A stretch of 64,000 bases of DNA from Populus alba (lineage: Eukaryota > Streptophyta > Magnoliopsida > Malpighiales > Salicaceae): positions 11,265,493 to 11,329,492 of the forward strand of contig NC_133287.1 of the NCBI RefSeq assembly GCF_005239225.2. The letters are read 5' to 3'. Below, in pieces: positions 9,897 through 23,254 of the stretch. The position numbers and the translations under genes were made by a program. Numbering within the stretch: the stretch's first letter is position 1; the number at the start of each line of letters is the position of its first letter. Below the pieces are notes generated by a model. It saw only the letters and a program-made list of their open reading frames with translations. It did no database searches and was not told where the DNA came from.

Positions 9897-12800
9897 CTAT
9901 CCACGTGAAGCCGTCACCTGAGCCAAGCAAAATGGGCTCTTGGCATCAACACCAGCGTCATCTTCAGCAAAATTAGCAATCAATTCCGCAACCCATTTGG
10001 GATTATCCACATGAGGGAGATGGCCGGAGTCATATACTTCTCGAATAATTGCATTAGACAGTTCAGAGTGCAATTTCTGCATTAAATTCGGTGAAGACAT
10101 TAGGAAGAAAACCCTACCTATTAGCCTTGACGTAGGTAAACTTTCAGTAGTGAACTAGCATTAAGGGCTGGTAAGTTTACTAGATTTAGACGCAAGGCAA
10201 AGTAAGCTTTACGAACAAGGACAACAATGTTTCCAAGTAGATAGAACAGTGATGACAACTTCTAAGAGCAAAATAGATATGATTAGGATATTACCACTAC
10301 AAGCTTGTAGCTCACAATCTGATCTTTCTCACCACATATGATCAGGGTTCTGTGCTTCACCTGTTTTATAACAACAATACATTCAGAAATGTGGTATTAA
10401 CAGTATGCGTCATCCAATATATATATATATATATGTCTTAGTTAAGGCTATCCTCCACACTGTTGAAAGCATGACCGATCGATGGAGTTTATTATATTAT
10501 ATCTTCAATGGAATGAAGATGAGCAATTCTATTCGATGAAGTGATTCATTGTTGAAGCTTGAGTTTATGCTTCTTTAGCAAGAAAATAATTTAAATGTTT
10601 TAACTCCCAGAATTCGCACCAACACATAATCTCTCTCTCTCTCTCTTCTTTCTATCATGAAGTTGCAGTAGCATAGTAACATGTATTTCATGAAAGTTAA
10701 TTCATCACGAACTATATGCATGGATTGATTCACTAAATCATCATCATCATCAACTAAGAGTAACTTCACTAAAATATATACAACAAATTGATATAGATGC
10801 TATCCTTTCTTATCATTTCAGCATTAAGTTACAATATTGTACCTTTTTTATCTGGGAAATAACATTATAGCCCCCACTTAGCATGAAACTGACAGTTGCG
10901 TCTTTCCACCATGGTAGCAAACAATGTAATCGGCCAACCTAAATCACGACAAGAGAACAAAATAGGCATTAAGTTACACCTTAAACAAAACTAGGCAAGA
11001 TCACCTACAACTTGGACTAAAGAAATTCAACTGCATATACTCTAATTCTCATTGGTTTTGAAAAATAAGAACAAGTCTCGTCAAAAGAAAATATCAGGGA
11101 AGAAAAAAAAAAAGTGAGAAAGAGGCAGATTTTTGTCCGAAAAAGAACGAGCACACTTACATTAGTCCAGTCCAAGATTGTAAGAAATGGAATGCTATTG
11201 AAGGCCAACATATTTGCATAAAGACGTAATGGGATGCTCTTTAACAAAGAAACCTGATCCAAAAAAAATAAGGAAAAAGAAAAAGAGCAAAATGTTACAC
11301 TTGATCAGTTAAAATAAATGTTATAAAGTAGTATATTACAGAAGGGTAAAACTTTAGACGTACCCCAGCATAGGCTACCGTTTCTGGTAACTTTGCAAGA
11401 TGTCCCGTGCCTTCAGCATACACACTTGGGTTGATCAAAACCAGCTTCTCAACCTATCAAATATGGAGATCATGTCTTATAAACCAAAAAAATCATGACT
11501 GAAGTAGATACTAATTAACCAGAAACTAGAATAAGAGCAAAACCATAGAATTGTAAGAACATTTTGACCAACAATTAGTCATCTTAAAATTTTCGGACGA
11601 TTTTATTCTTAGACTTGGACAGATTAGTTTGCCGCTGCTGATTGGTAATGTTTTTCTTCTTCTACTAACCCCACACCACCATCATGCACCTCACAAGTTA
11701 AAGCACTATGATCTTATCTCTGCAACGTAGGGCAATGGGAAAAACTGAAATGGTTTCTTTTAAATTCAATGTTCAGACCGATCAATCATACAGGTTTAAA
11801 ACTCAAAAGATAGAAAAAACTTGTCTGGACCTCTTGATTCAATATAAACCTCTCAAGTGAATTTTTCAACAAGTCAAAATTTTGTTGCATTCTTCTCCAA
11901 TCATATTTTTCCAGGGACTTCAACTGAGTTCAGATTTTGATTTGAGCTGCGAGCATGACCAATTGATACCATTAAAGAGATTCACATTTGATACATTGAC
12001 ATGAACATAAGACTGCATATTGCAATGTAGAGGAGTTGAAGGGCAACGAGTAATTGATAAGATAACTTACAGCTTCTGGATAATGAACTGTAAAATCAAT
12101 TGCAACAGAGGCGCCGAGACTAGGTCCAACTAATATCATTGGCCGTCTGATGTGAGACTTCCAAAGCTGGTATTTAAACGAGAAAACATCAATTAGTTTC
12201 TGAGCTCATGGTCTTAAATTCAACTACACACATTATCACACACATTGACTCGCATTGTTCAAGCCATGCAAAGACATTAAAAATCAACTCATATTTACAA
12301 GAAAAATACAATTAGTGGAAAATGAAAGCATTTACAGCACAGAATATGATGTAGCCAAGCGACTGAAACAGCTCTTCCAATAGTTTCGAGAGCCAAAGAA
12401 TTCAAGAACAAACCTGATAAAGGTGATGACGCTTGGATGCCATGTCACATGGTGGACGAGTTTCTATAACATATATCAACAATGATCACATTAAAGAAAA
12501 TGTTGAGAGAAATTAAGAAACGGAAAGTGTAGAATTCAATACAGTTTACATGAGAGTTGAGTTGGTTAGACTTAACCTAAATCAGAGAAGCCCCACCCTA
12601 GAACATCAATAGCCCAGGCTTCCAAACCAGCCTCCTCGAGTAAGGGAAGTGTGCATCTCCATTCCAAACAAGAACTTTATATGTAATTTAACATAGTAAA
12701 CCAACGTTAGCGTTGATACACATAGAGTTTCACACGCACTGGTAACAGAAGGAAAAAAACTAAAATAATTGCTGTGATCATTCTATGATAACTTGCTGAG

Positions 12801-14978
12801 AATCAAAACCTGTCAAAGCAATGCAGAAGAACCACTGGGGTGGTCTTATTGCTCTGTCTGATGAGTGGTTTAACACAACTACTCATGATACAACTTTTAG
12901 AATATCCAATCTGCAATTATGACAAACAATAAGCCTAGAATGAGAGGGGCTACTCAAAATTCACAATATTTATTAATCGTGGCCTCAAGCAAATGGGATT
13001 TCTTATACGGGTTAGAAACATTGTTAAGTGCTCCAAAATGATTGCTCAAGTCTTGATAACTATTTTGACCAGTATATGGTTTAACTAACCTAAGGCTTTT
13101 TGACTTTTTCAATCACATGAGGGTTTGTCCCTGCCTGGTTCTTTGTGTATTTGGGATTTTTTTATTAAAAAAAAAAAAAGGTTAAGCAGTTTACTAATAA
13201 CACAACCAGTGTTCTTTTTAACATTTTCATGATGGCATACTTAGAGGAAACAAACTGATTTAAACCCATGGTGCCTAAGCTCGAAATAAGGTGGAAGCTT
13301 GCTACCTTCTCTATTATCTTCATATTTTTACCTTCTCCTTGACATGATGACACTTGGTTCATTTTTCAAGCATTCATACGTCCAGCTTGTATAATGAGTT
13401 GTGTGAAAATGGTGTAACTACTGTGGTAAAATCCATGGGTAGCAAGCCAAGTTTTATGTTATACTCTTCTTGTTTATTCCCCTGCTTGTTCAAAGCATTT
13501 ACTATCTTCAGAGCTTTATGTTTTACTGACCAACTTCTAACTCAAAAGCTGAGGATAGAATAATATTGAGAAAATTTATTTGAGGGAATTTCTTTTAATA
13601 AAAATATATTTTGGTACAATTATATTATTTTAATTTTATTGTACCTATGCTTTTAATGTCTGGTGCTTTCAATATGCTAATATTATTCTAGGGATATGTA
13701 TTTCATTCTTTTATTATGCATGTTAGCAATCAAGAATTGAATTTTAGGAGAGGCTGCCAAAAAATAATCTTGTAAATACAATATTATAGGTAGGAATGAG
13801 CATTCAAATTTTTCATTTCTAGTAATTAAATAATTTTCTTTTTATCTGATCCAGGCTTTTTTCTTTTACCCAATCACGAGATTCTAGTAACTCAAATTTT
13901 TTAACAATTATTTTTTCATCTATATTAAAAAAAAAAACACAATTAACTAACCGAAGTGAAGCTGAAGGAAAGAATTCAATTGTCAAAATTAGATCTAAAA
14001 AAATTTAAAACACCTCGACTCAACTTGTAAAACATGCTATCTAATTCATAATAATGAGATAACTTTTTAAAAAAACAAATAAAATACAAAACCTAATTCC
14101 CAACTACTACAATATTATAAAAAAAAATTAATATCTAAAAATAAATCAGAACCTACTCTGTAATTTTACTGAGAGAGGCACAGAAATCAAGATGATAAGA
14201 GAGAGAGAGAAAAAAAGAAGAAGAAGAAGATTAGGCTACTAGAGTCGAAATGAAGCTTCAACATATGCACGCCCATCTCGGAATGAAGATCTCACCGAGA
14301 ACAATCAAACAATACTAAGGAAGGCTATCTATGGAGGTCGGTGGCCGCTACATGTGCCTCCCAAGTGAAACGGCCCTCCTCACACACACGAACCACTTTT
14401 TCCTTTTTCATTTAATCCAATCCCTAAACATTGTTTTAGTTTCAAATTCAACCCCTAAAGCTTAAATTGTTCAAAATCAATGAAATTGAAATTAATTTTT
14501 CAGTCATCGGCTCTTTAATTTCCACCAAAAATCTTCACGAGAAAAAGAAAAATAATGCGAAACTAATATCAAAGGAATAAACTCAACACATGATACTATA
14601 TTACATTACATTTATTTAGTCACAAAAAGCAGATAATCCCTTGGCTACTATGCTAATCATAGAAATGATAATAACGTATTAACATTAATAATAAACACAA
14701 ATAGGCTAGAGATTAAACAAGAGGGGGTGGAGTAGAATAAGTAAATGATGATGATCATGACTAACCTGCACAGGTAACCTCTCTATTCTTTTAGCCAAAG
14801 ATCTGGCAAATGGGTCTTTGATTTTCTCTACCTCTTTTGGAAGAAATGAAGGAAACTCGGCATCACCAGCTCCATGTACATCAAAAACTTTATGCTTGCT
14901 AGCCTTTAAACTCGCACATTTTTTGGTCATATTGCCTCCCAATAATGGTAGGAACCCAAGCTTAAGAAACGTAGTCAT
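9897..14978 (-). CDS. Alpha/beta-hydrolase fold protein, epoxide-hydrolase-like
   Basis: Exons: 14978-14766, 12910-12810, 12674-12577, 12463-12414, 12166-12071, 11453-11364, 11253-11161, 10938-10843, 10360-10295 and 10076-9897. All introns have GT..AG borders and phases match, giving 1083 nt and 360 aa. The nucleophile elbow GPSLGAS places Ser170. The acid is Asp292 in GEKDQIV and the base His320 in DSGHLPH, in the order of the fold. The region after VVLLHCFD (97-104) fits the oxyanion-hole strand. The N-terminal PSFLPKEVEKIKDPFARSLA segment is typical of a plant-specific subgroup; I recall it as similar to Arabidopsis At5g39220. The substrate is unknown. Intron 1 (12911-14765, 1.85 kb) carries a repeat copy at about 14010-14503. 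No disabling change is seen. Confidence 0.9.
14010..14503 (+). repeat. Dispersed repeat X, copy A (inside hydrolase intron 1)
   Basis: It matches 18600-18937 joined to 23255-23425. Shared stretches include TAATTCCCAAC, GAGAGGCACA, TGCACGCCCATCT, GGCTATCTATGGAGGTCGG and AAGCTTAAATTGTTCAAAAT. This copy is uninterrupted and so serves as the empty site for the hAT insertion in copy B. The class of the repeat is unknown. Confidence 0.85.
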
Positions 14979-15059
14979 GCTTGAAAGCTCAAGAAAACAG
15001 AAGCTATTTCTTCCGACTTCCGATGGATGTAGCCAGACAGGAAAGGGGAGGAACTAGCA

Positions 15060-15510
15060 CAGAGAGAGGCGGGCTGAGGCCTGGCGTAAGTGCAGTTTGA
15101 GTAGTTGAGACGTGTCAAACAACTACAGGAAAGAAAGCCAACTTGTTGTCTCTAATGGCTGAGAGCAGGAAACTAGACTACTCTCCCTCGATTAATCGCT
15201 CCCTAGACTGCATATTTCATACCAACTCTCTGAGATTTTAACGTCTTACTGCAGTACCGACTGTGTCCCTTGTCTTTGTCCACAAAGTTTCTTCGTTGCT
15301 TTCACGCTGTATTTATTGCAAAGGAAACTTGAATTGAGAAAGCCATCTTAAAGTTTTCTATTTTTCTTTTTTCTTCTTTCCTTAAATGCTAAGAGAAGAG
15401 ATTCTATTTGTATTCAAGAATGTGACATAGAAGAAAATTATTTTGGTATTTCATATACTAAATAACACTTGCTTTAACTTTCTCCCCTAGGTTTTTTCAT
15501 GAATCATGAC
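15060..15510. other. Upstream region of the hydrolase gene
   Basis: Contains the promoter and any 5' leader of the minus-strand hydrolase. No separate gene is seen. Confidence 0.4.
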
Positions 15511-16010
15511 CAATCATCTTTTATATATATTGATGATTTTAATTTAAATATTATAAATTTAACTACTGTTATTATATCATAAAATAAAATTATTTTTATT
15601 TTTTCATTAAACTATTTATAATTTCATCATGTATAAAATACATTTGACAAATACTACAGTTTTCTTGGTTTCTTAAGCGCACAACAACATCAAGTAAAAT
15701 ATCATCAGGAACAAAATTGGAATTGTGATCAAATTCTGCAAAATGCTACGTCATCAAGCGATCTCCGTCTAATTTATGTAATGTCATTGAATAATGTTAA
15801 ACACTAGTTTTTCGAATAAAAACAATTAAAAATTAAAAATAAAATTTATTTTTTTATTTTATTTTATTGAGTTGGACCCGGTTCAATATATTTAGCTTTG
15901 GACCAGACCTGATCCGACTAGAATAATAAACACATTCTCAACTGTTCACATGAATAGTGGAGTCGCTCTCCACTATTCACTTAAGTGAATAGTGAACAAT
16001 AGAGAGTGAT
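15510..16010 (+). repeat. Dispersed repeat Y, copy 1, with a perfect 24-bp palindrome
   Basis: It shares most of its sequence with 17303-17740: AATTTAAATATT, TTTCTTAAGC, CAACAACATCA, AAGC(G/A)ATCTCCGTCTAATT, and a GGACC..GGTTCAAT block. At 15971-15994 the half CACTATTCACTT is followed directly by its reverse complement. The structure suggests a short foldback or MITE-type repeat. No coding capacity. Confidence 0.75.
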
Positions 16011-16159
16011 GCACTCTCCACGATAAAAGAAACAGTTTGGAGTTGCTTTTAGAAATACTGTGTTTTAAATGCAAATAATGATAGGGTTTATGAATAGTAA
16101 ATAGTGTTTTATTCATTACCAAATAATTATTTTTTATGGTTTGTTTTAAAAGCAGAAGC

Positions 16160-17027
16160 TTCATATATGTAGAAACTTTTTAAAATTTATAGTCTGTTAA
16201 AGGGGATGATTTTAAAAATATTAAGGCATTTTTTATACAAAATAAGGGTTTTTTTTGTAAAATATATTTTTTAAAAAATTTGGAGGGTTTTTTTCTATCA
16301 GAATCTTAACCTTTGAATGATTTGTGTGATTTTATAATATTTAAAGAGGTTATTATAATTTTTTACTTGTCAGTGAATTACTAAAATGTTGCTTTTATAG
16401 TTTCTATAATTTAAACATATCTAATAAATAATGAGGAAACAGTCATTCATTTAATTTACACATTCCCTCTTGACTACAATGTAAATTCTAAAAATTTTTT
16501 AATTAAAAAAAACGATGGTATTACTCTTGCTCAATGATATATTAATTTCTTAATGATAAATATAATGTTGAATATTTACATTAAATTTGAATATATCTTA
16601 TAGGCAATATGTATTCTTGCAAATACCTTTTAGTTATAGGTTTTTTTTTCTTTTTAACTAATATTTTTTTGTATAATTTAGTTTTTTCTATTTAGTTACC
16701 ACAATCTCATGGCAGGAATTCCTGGTTTTATAGATTAACCTGATTTGACGGTTAACCCAGTTAATTCACTTTTTTTTATTAGTTTTTTTTTTTTTAAGTT
16801 CATCTTTTAATATCAATTTGATTGGAAAACTTTGTGATTTGTTTTGTTTCTTTAATAGTGCTTTGCTTTGTTTTTTTCCTTTTCAATTAATCTTTTTTTA
16901 TTTGATTTTATTTTTTAACATTAATTTTTTATATATATTTAGTTATCATACTTTCATGACACGACCTTTCAGTCAGACTCATATCCAAGGCTCTTAGGTT
17001 TAGTGTTGCAGTCAAACTCAAGACTGT
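16160..17027. other. AT-rich repeat-derived spacer
   Basis: Long T runs and fragments related to other repeats in the window; the piece with AATCTTAACCTTTGAATG at 16300-16330 recurs in similar form near 26400-26475. No gene. Confidence 0.45.
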
Positions 17028-17246
17028 CTGTTTGGTATTGAGGTAGCTTTTGTAGTTGCGGTTTGAAAAAGATTGTTTTATAAAAATTACTTTTGGTTGA
17101 GGTTGATTTGGTATTTATGTATGTTTGGTTAAAATTGTGGTTGAGGTTGATTTGGTATTTATGTATGTTTGGTTAAAATTGAGGTTGAATAAAAAAATAG
17201 GTTAATGTGTTTAGTTAAGAATGCTTTTAAAATTGAGGTTATAAAA

Positions 17247-17303
<57 letters not shown>

Positions 17304-17900
17304 ATGGTTTTTAATTTAAATATTGTAGATTTAACTATTGTTGTTACATTATGAAATAAATAATACTTTAAATAAAATATTTGTTATTGTTCCATTAAAT
17401 TATCTACAATTCCATCACGTATGAAATACATTCGACAAGGACTACAGTTTTTTTGGTTTCTTAAGCATGCAACAACATCAGGTAAAATATAATTAGGAAC
17501 AAAATTGGGATTGCGATCAAATTCCGCAAATGCTATGTCATCAAGCAATCTCCGTCTAATTTATGTAGTGTTACTGAATAATGTTAAAACACTAGTTTTT
17601 TTAAATAAAATACAAATAAAAAATAATTTATTTTATTTTATTTTACTGGGACGGACCTGGTTCAATGTATTTTGAGCTTTGAACCGGACCCGGTCTAGTC
17701 AAAACAGTGGAGGCATGCTCCACTGTTCACTGAACTTCATTCGCACAAGAAGCAGAAAGGAGCTGCCTTCCTTCCCCCTGCATTTCACACGCAATTTACT
17801 ATGGGATCCACAAACAGAAAACTGCTTTTTTTCTTTAACCAAACATGTTATATCTGGGTTTTAAGCAAAACGCAGACTCAACCTCCTAAACAAACGCTAC
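17028..17900 (+). repeat. Dispersed repeat Y, copy 2, MITE-like
   Basis: The left part (17028-17250) has a 44-bp tandem duplication: a unit starting GGTTGAGGTTGATTTGG begins at 17095 and again at 17139. It is followed by a (TA)n tract and then by sequence matching copy 1. A hairpin at about 17704-17726 pairs ACAGTGGAG with CTCCACTGT. The left end (CTGTTTGGTATTGAGG) and the complement of the right end (GTTTGTTTAGGAGGTTGAG) look like imperfect terminal inverted repeats. Confidence 0.7.
17252..17300. repeat. (TA)n microsatellite
   Basis: About 24 uninterrupted TA units inside repeat Y copy 2. Confidence 0.97.
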
Positions 17901-18599
17901 TAAATTTGGTGTTGTAGCTAGACTCACTTAAACTTGGGTAATGCAAATTGAAAATTTTTAATAATATTAAAAATATTATTATTTATATTATAAATATAAT
18001 TATTTTTATTATAATGAATATTGCTAATATAATTATTAATAAATTTGAAAAAATTATTATTAGTTAGAGTTTTTTTTTTTTTTTTGCTTTTTTCTTTTTA
18101 ATTAATCTTTTTTTGTTTAATTTAGTTTGTTAATATTATTTTTTTTTTCTATTTAGTTATCACACTCTCATGACATGGATCCTAAGTTTGGCGGGTTAAC
18201 CTAGTTTGACGGGTTAAACTAGATAATTCAGATTTTTTTTTCTTTTTCTTTAGTTTTTTTCTTTCAATTTCATATTTTATTATCGATTTGACTAAGAATT
18301 TAACTTTATGATTTGTTTTGTCTACTTTTAATTAGATTATTGTGATTTCATGAGGGGATTTTACTGTACCCCTCCTTGCAAAGCACTATTCAATAGAATA
18401 GTGCTTTGCTTTGTTGTTTTTTTATTTGTTTTTTTTTTCTTTTCAATTAATTTTTTTGTTTAATTTTATTCTATAATATTAATTTTTTTATTTAATTATA
18501 ATATTTTTATGACATGATTTTATAGCCAGACCCACATCTATGATGGTCGTCAATCCTAGAAATGAAATATGGTACGAATTTAACTGATTCTTATGTATA
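17901..18599. repeat. T-rich repeat-derived DNA with a hairpin
   Basis: T-rich sequence with GGGTTAACCTAG-type motifs typical of the abundant T-rich family. A hairpin at 18378-18409 has 14-bp perfect arms (GCAAAGCACTATTC and its complement) and a 4-base loop. The part at about 18480-18580 is similar to 23960-24080. No gene. Confidence 0.55.
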
Positions 18600-18937
18600 T
18601 GATTTTATAACTTGACTCAACTTATCAAACCTGCGATCTAAATCATGATAATTAAATAACTCTAAACAAAGCAAATAAAATACAAAGTCTAATTCCCAAC
18701 CAATGCAATATTGAAGGATGAATAAAAAAAAAAGGTCCAAATTTGACATCTAAAAATAAATAATAACCCACCTTGCAATTTTATTAAGAGAGGCACAAAA
18801 ATCAAGGTGTTGAGAGACAAAAAAAGAAGAAAAAAGAAAAGAAGATTAAGCCACCAGAGTCGAACTGAAACTTTAACGTGTGCACGCCCATCTTAGAAAG
18901 AAGATCTCATTGAGAACTATCAAACAACATAAAGGAA
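18600..18937 (+). repeat. Dispersed repeat X, copy B, left part
   Basis: The left half of the repeat also seen at 14010-14503, interrupted at 18937 by the hAT element. Its last 8 bases (TAAAGGAA, 18930-18937) form one side of the target duplication. Confidence 0.85.
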
Positions 18938-21900
18938 TAGGGGTGAGCAAAACAACCAAGAAATCGAATAAACTGAGAAAAAAAAATCGAAAAAACCGAA
19001 CAAAAAAAAATCAATTAAACCGATTAATTTTTTTGTAAAAAATTTTGATTCGGTTCAGTTTCCGTTTCAGAAACCTGAAACCGGAAAAACCCCAACCGAA
19101 CCGAACTGGTTCAGTTTAAGGGGTACTATAAATACAAAAAAAAAAATCGTGTTATTTTTCTTAACCCTAGCATCCATACTCCAGATGTCCTTCTCCTTGC
19201 TCCTGAGCCGCTCCCTCAACTCACAAATCACAATTCACAATTTCACATCTGTAAGACTGAAACGAAATCAATCCATCTTCATCTACTGGACCACAGCCAG
19301 CCGCATCCCTCTCCCACCATCTTCATCTTCAAACACCAGCCAGCTACATCCCTCTCCCACCATCTTCATCTTCAAACGCCAGTTAGCGACTCAGCCACAT
19401 CCCTCTCCCACCGGCCACCATCTTCATCTTCAAATGCCAGTCAGCCACATCCCTTTCTCACACGGTCATACCCGATCTTGAATCGTATAACACACACCAC
19501 ACCGGTACACCGAACCTCCAAAGTCCAACTTCAGATTTAGCGAACCAGTCAGGCAATCACCTCCCTCTCTCACACCCGATCTTGAATCGTCACACCAAGT
19601 ATGATTTCTTTTTTCTGTCAATCTCTCTATTTTTTTTTTTGAACATATGCTCTGTGATTTTGTTTATTTTTTTTGAACATATGCTCTGTGTTTTACTGTT
19701 TTTCTTTGTTGAGAAAGATAATATGTTAATGAATTTGTGTTTTATTGTTTATTAAGGTCATGAGCAGCAATGAAAAAATAATGGAATCTAGATTAATATC
19801 GGATTGAGGGTTAATTTAATATACAAACTCTTGCATGTTAATTTAATATACAAAATGTAGATTGATTGTTCCAAATGCTAAAGCTAACAGCACATCACTG
19901 AAAGAAATGGGAATAATTAGCATTGGTAGTGGTAAAACTTGATCATTAATTCATTACTAAAGAAATCTCTTTGTGCCGTGAATTAGTATTTAGTATTATG
20001 AGCCTAATGTTATTACATCAGGGAGGAAAATGGGAAAATACAGTTTCCCCGAGAGGCCAATAGACAATAATATAATATAATATATATTGTATTGTATTAT
20101 TATCTATTGAAATTACAAAATACAATCTCAGCACTCGACAGCATAATTTTTTTTACAACATATCAACCAAAATAAAAGAACTTAACTTGTGAAAATAATC
20201 TTTAAAAGTACAGTTGAACTTATGCATTTCATACTATTGTTAATCTATTATAAATTATTGGTTTTTAACTTGTTTTCATTATGTAATAACAGGTGGAAAC
20301 TACTCAAATTAAAAATGCTTCATCCACGGGCACTATACCAACATCAACCACTTCTCCAACTTCAAAACCTAATACAGAATCAACCAATGCAGGATCCACC
20401 ACAAATACAAAAGGTAAACAACCTCAAGTTCTTACATCTAGGAAAAGAAATGCTGATGATAGAAAAAAGTCACAAATTTGGGATCACTTTACAAAACTTG
20501 ATGTTGATCCTAAAGCCCCTAAAGCTGAATGTAATTATTGTGGAAAACATTATACATGTCATACTATTGTTAATGGCACAAGTAATATGTGGAGTCATTT
20601 AAAAGTGTGCAAGAAGTTCCCTTTTGTGGTTGATAAGAAACAAAAGGTTTTGGTATTAGAACCTAAGATAGAGAAGGGTGAATGGAGAGAACAAAATGTG
20701 GGAAGTCTTAAGGTAATAGGTTATAATTATAATGAATGTAGACAAGCACTAGCAAAGATGGTTATACTTGATGAGTTGCCTTTTAATTTTGTGGGGGTCG
20801 GGGATTTAAATTGTTTGCTAGGACTATGCAACCTAGATTTAACAATCCTTCTCGTTTTACAATTATGAGAGATTGTTTGAAACTTTATGTTGAAGAGAAG
20901 GATAGAATGAGAACAACTCTTAGGGGTCAATGATTGTGCTTGACAACAGATATATGGGCATCAATCCAAAATATTAACTATATGTGTTTAACAGCTCATT
21001 GGATTGATAATGATTGGAATTTGCATAAAAGAATTCTTAATTTTTGTCAAGTTTTCAATCATATGGGTGAGACAATTGGCCAAGTTATTGAGAATTGTTT
21101 GTTGAAGTGGGGGATTGATAAACTATTAACTATTATACTAGACAATGCAAGCTCTAATAATGTGACCATTTCATATTTAAAGAATGTGATGAAAGATTGG
21201 CCAACTAATATATTGTCAAATGAGCACTTGTATGTTAGATGTTGTGCACACATTGTAAACATCATTATGTGTGATGGCTTGAAAGATATTAATGTTTCAG
21301 TTGTTAAGATTTGAAATGCCATTAGGTTTGTGAGATCTTCATCGTCAAGGCATCTTGCATTTAAGAAGTGGGCTAAAAAGTTGCATATAGAGTGTAAAAA
21401 ATCATTGTGTTTAGATGTTGCAACTCGATGGAATTCAACTTATCTTATGCTAGAAGCTGCTGAAAAGTTTGAAAAGGTGTTTGTGAGGTTAGGTGAAAAA
21501 GAACCTAGGTATATGAGTTACTTTTTGGAGGTTGATTCAAAGGGGAATAAAAAAAACATAGGACCACCTGGTTTGGAGGATTGGGAAAATGCAAGAACTT
21601 TGGTTAAGTTCTTAAAGATCTTTTATATGGTTACATTGAGATTTTCTGGCTCATTGCATGTCACATCAAATTCTTTCTTCAATGAATTGATTTACATGCA
21701 TACAAACTTGTTGCAATTGTGTAAAAGTGAAGATAGTATTTTAAATGGAATGGTGATGAATATGATGTTAAAGTTTGCGAAGTATTGGGGTTGTGAAGTA
21801 AATCAGAATTTTTTGTTATATATGGCTAATGTCTTAGATCCACGTTTGAAGTTGAAATATGTGAAATTTTGTTTTTGTGATTTATATGATTATGACAAAG

Positions 21901-23254
21901 CACAATTGCTAACAAATAAGGTGAAAGATACTTTGATGAGCTTGTATGAGTTTTATTTGAAAATTGATGAAGTGGTGGATAATAATAGGCAGAAACAGGA
22001 TGTTAATGCTATTGATGATGTGGAGGTAGATGTTAACACTTTGGATCGATTCAAAAGACATTTGTTGGAGGTGGATAATGTGGAAAATAAAAATGAGGTT
22101 GAGAGGTATTTGATTGAAGCTTGTGAGGATCCTAATAATGATAAGTTAGATATTTTGGGTTGGTGGAAAAGCAATGCTTTGAAATATAAGACACTTTTAA
22201 AGGTTGCACAACATGTTCTGGCTATTCCTATATCCACAGTGGCTTCTGAATCAGCATTTAGCACAGGTAGTCGTGTACTTGATCACTTTCAAAGTTCCCT
22301 ATCTCCAGCAACTGTTCAAGCACTCATTTGTTGTTAAAATTGGTTGTATCATGGATCAATTCCAACTGATATTAGAAGCTTAATAACTGATCTTGAAACC
22401 TACGAAAACCTTGAGTAAGGTAATTTTTTTTAGAAACTTGCACCTTTTATTTTGTTATTTATTAATTAAATTGTTTATAATCATCTAACATGTCTAATTT
22501 TTTATTTTGTAGAATTTGGTGGAAAGTTACATTTAGTAACAGATGATAATTAGTTCAAAAGTGTGAAGGCAATGCTACCTTTTATTTTTTGCCCATAGCG
22601 AATGATGGTAAAATACTACTTTTTATTTTTACATATTCTAATTTATTTTATCATGTTATAATTTTAGATCTTGATTTTCAGGTTTTGATGTCAATGGTAT
22701 TATGGAATCAAAGTGCAATGTTCTTGTCATCTTGATGTGCTTTTTGATTGAGATGATGTGCACAATGAAAATTTATATTTTTTGCATGAAGTATTTTATT
22801 TTGTATGGCAATGTTATTTGTTGTTTTTTTTAAGCCCTTTTGAAGGCAATGCTTTGTAATTTTAATTTTAATTTGATGTGTGTGTTATTTAAACTTTGAT
22901 GGTGCATAAGGAGTACAAACTCCAAAACATAAATATTTGAAACTTACATATTAAACACAATATTAGCACTAATAATTTAATATAAATGAATATTTAGTGA
23001 CAAAAAATATTAAATATATTATAGAATTTTGTAATAAAATTAGAAAATATTTACATTAATTATAAGCCCATTAGAAAGCCTAAAAAAGCCCAAAAAAACA
23101 ATAATACAGGTTTTCCGGTTTTTCTGTTAAAAAACCGAACCGAAACCGGTCGGTTTGAACCGGTTCCGGTTTGAATTTTTAAGTTTTTTAAAATTTGATT
23201 TTGGTTAGTTTTTTAGAAAAAAAAATCGAATCAAACCGAAAATACTCACCCCTA
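18938..23254 (+). mobile_element. hAT-superfamily DNA transposon, 4317 bp, inactive
   Basis: Terminal inverted repeats read TAGGGGTGAGC at the left and, in complement, TAGGGGTGAGT at the right. An 8-bp target duplication, TAAAGGAA (18930-18937) and TAAATGAA (23255-23262), has one mismatch and the hAT length. Subterminal zones (18960-19115 and 23110-23240) are rich in CCGAACCGAA, CGGTT and GGTTCCGG words. A leader region at about 19290-19460 holds imperfect repeats of a CATCCCTCTCCCACCATCTT unit. The transposase remnant is listed separately. Comparison with the unoccupied repeat copy at 14010-14503 confirms both borders. Confidence 0.93.
20293..22418 (+). pseudogene. hAT transposase, broken
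   Basis: The coding part begins after a CAG acceptor-like site at 20290-20292 rather than at an ATG. It has an N-terminal BED zinc finger (SQIWDHFTKL, CNYCGKHY, HLKVCKKF), a central part with LTTDIWAS, DNASSNN, CCAHIVN and DVATRWNSTY, and a C-terminal hATC dimerisation region (IPISTVASESAFSTGSRVLD). Defects are a one-base frameshift near 20803, an in-frame TGA at 20931-20933, a TGA at 21312-21314 and a TAA at 22335-22337. The C-terminal reading resumes after the last stop and ends at 22418. It cannot make a full transposase. Confidence 0.93.
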
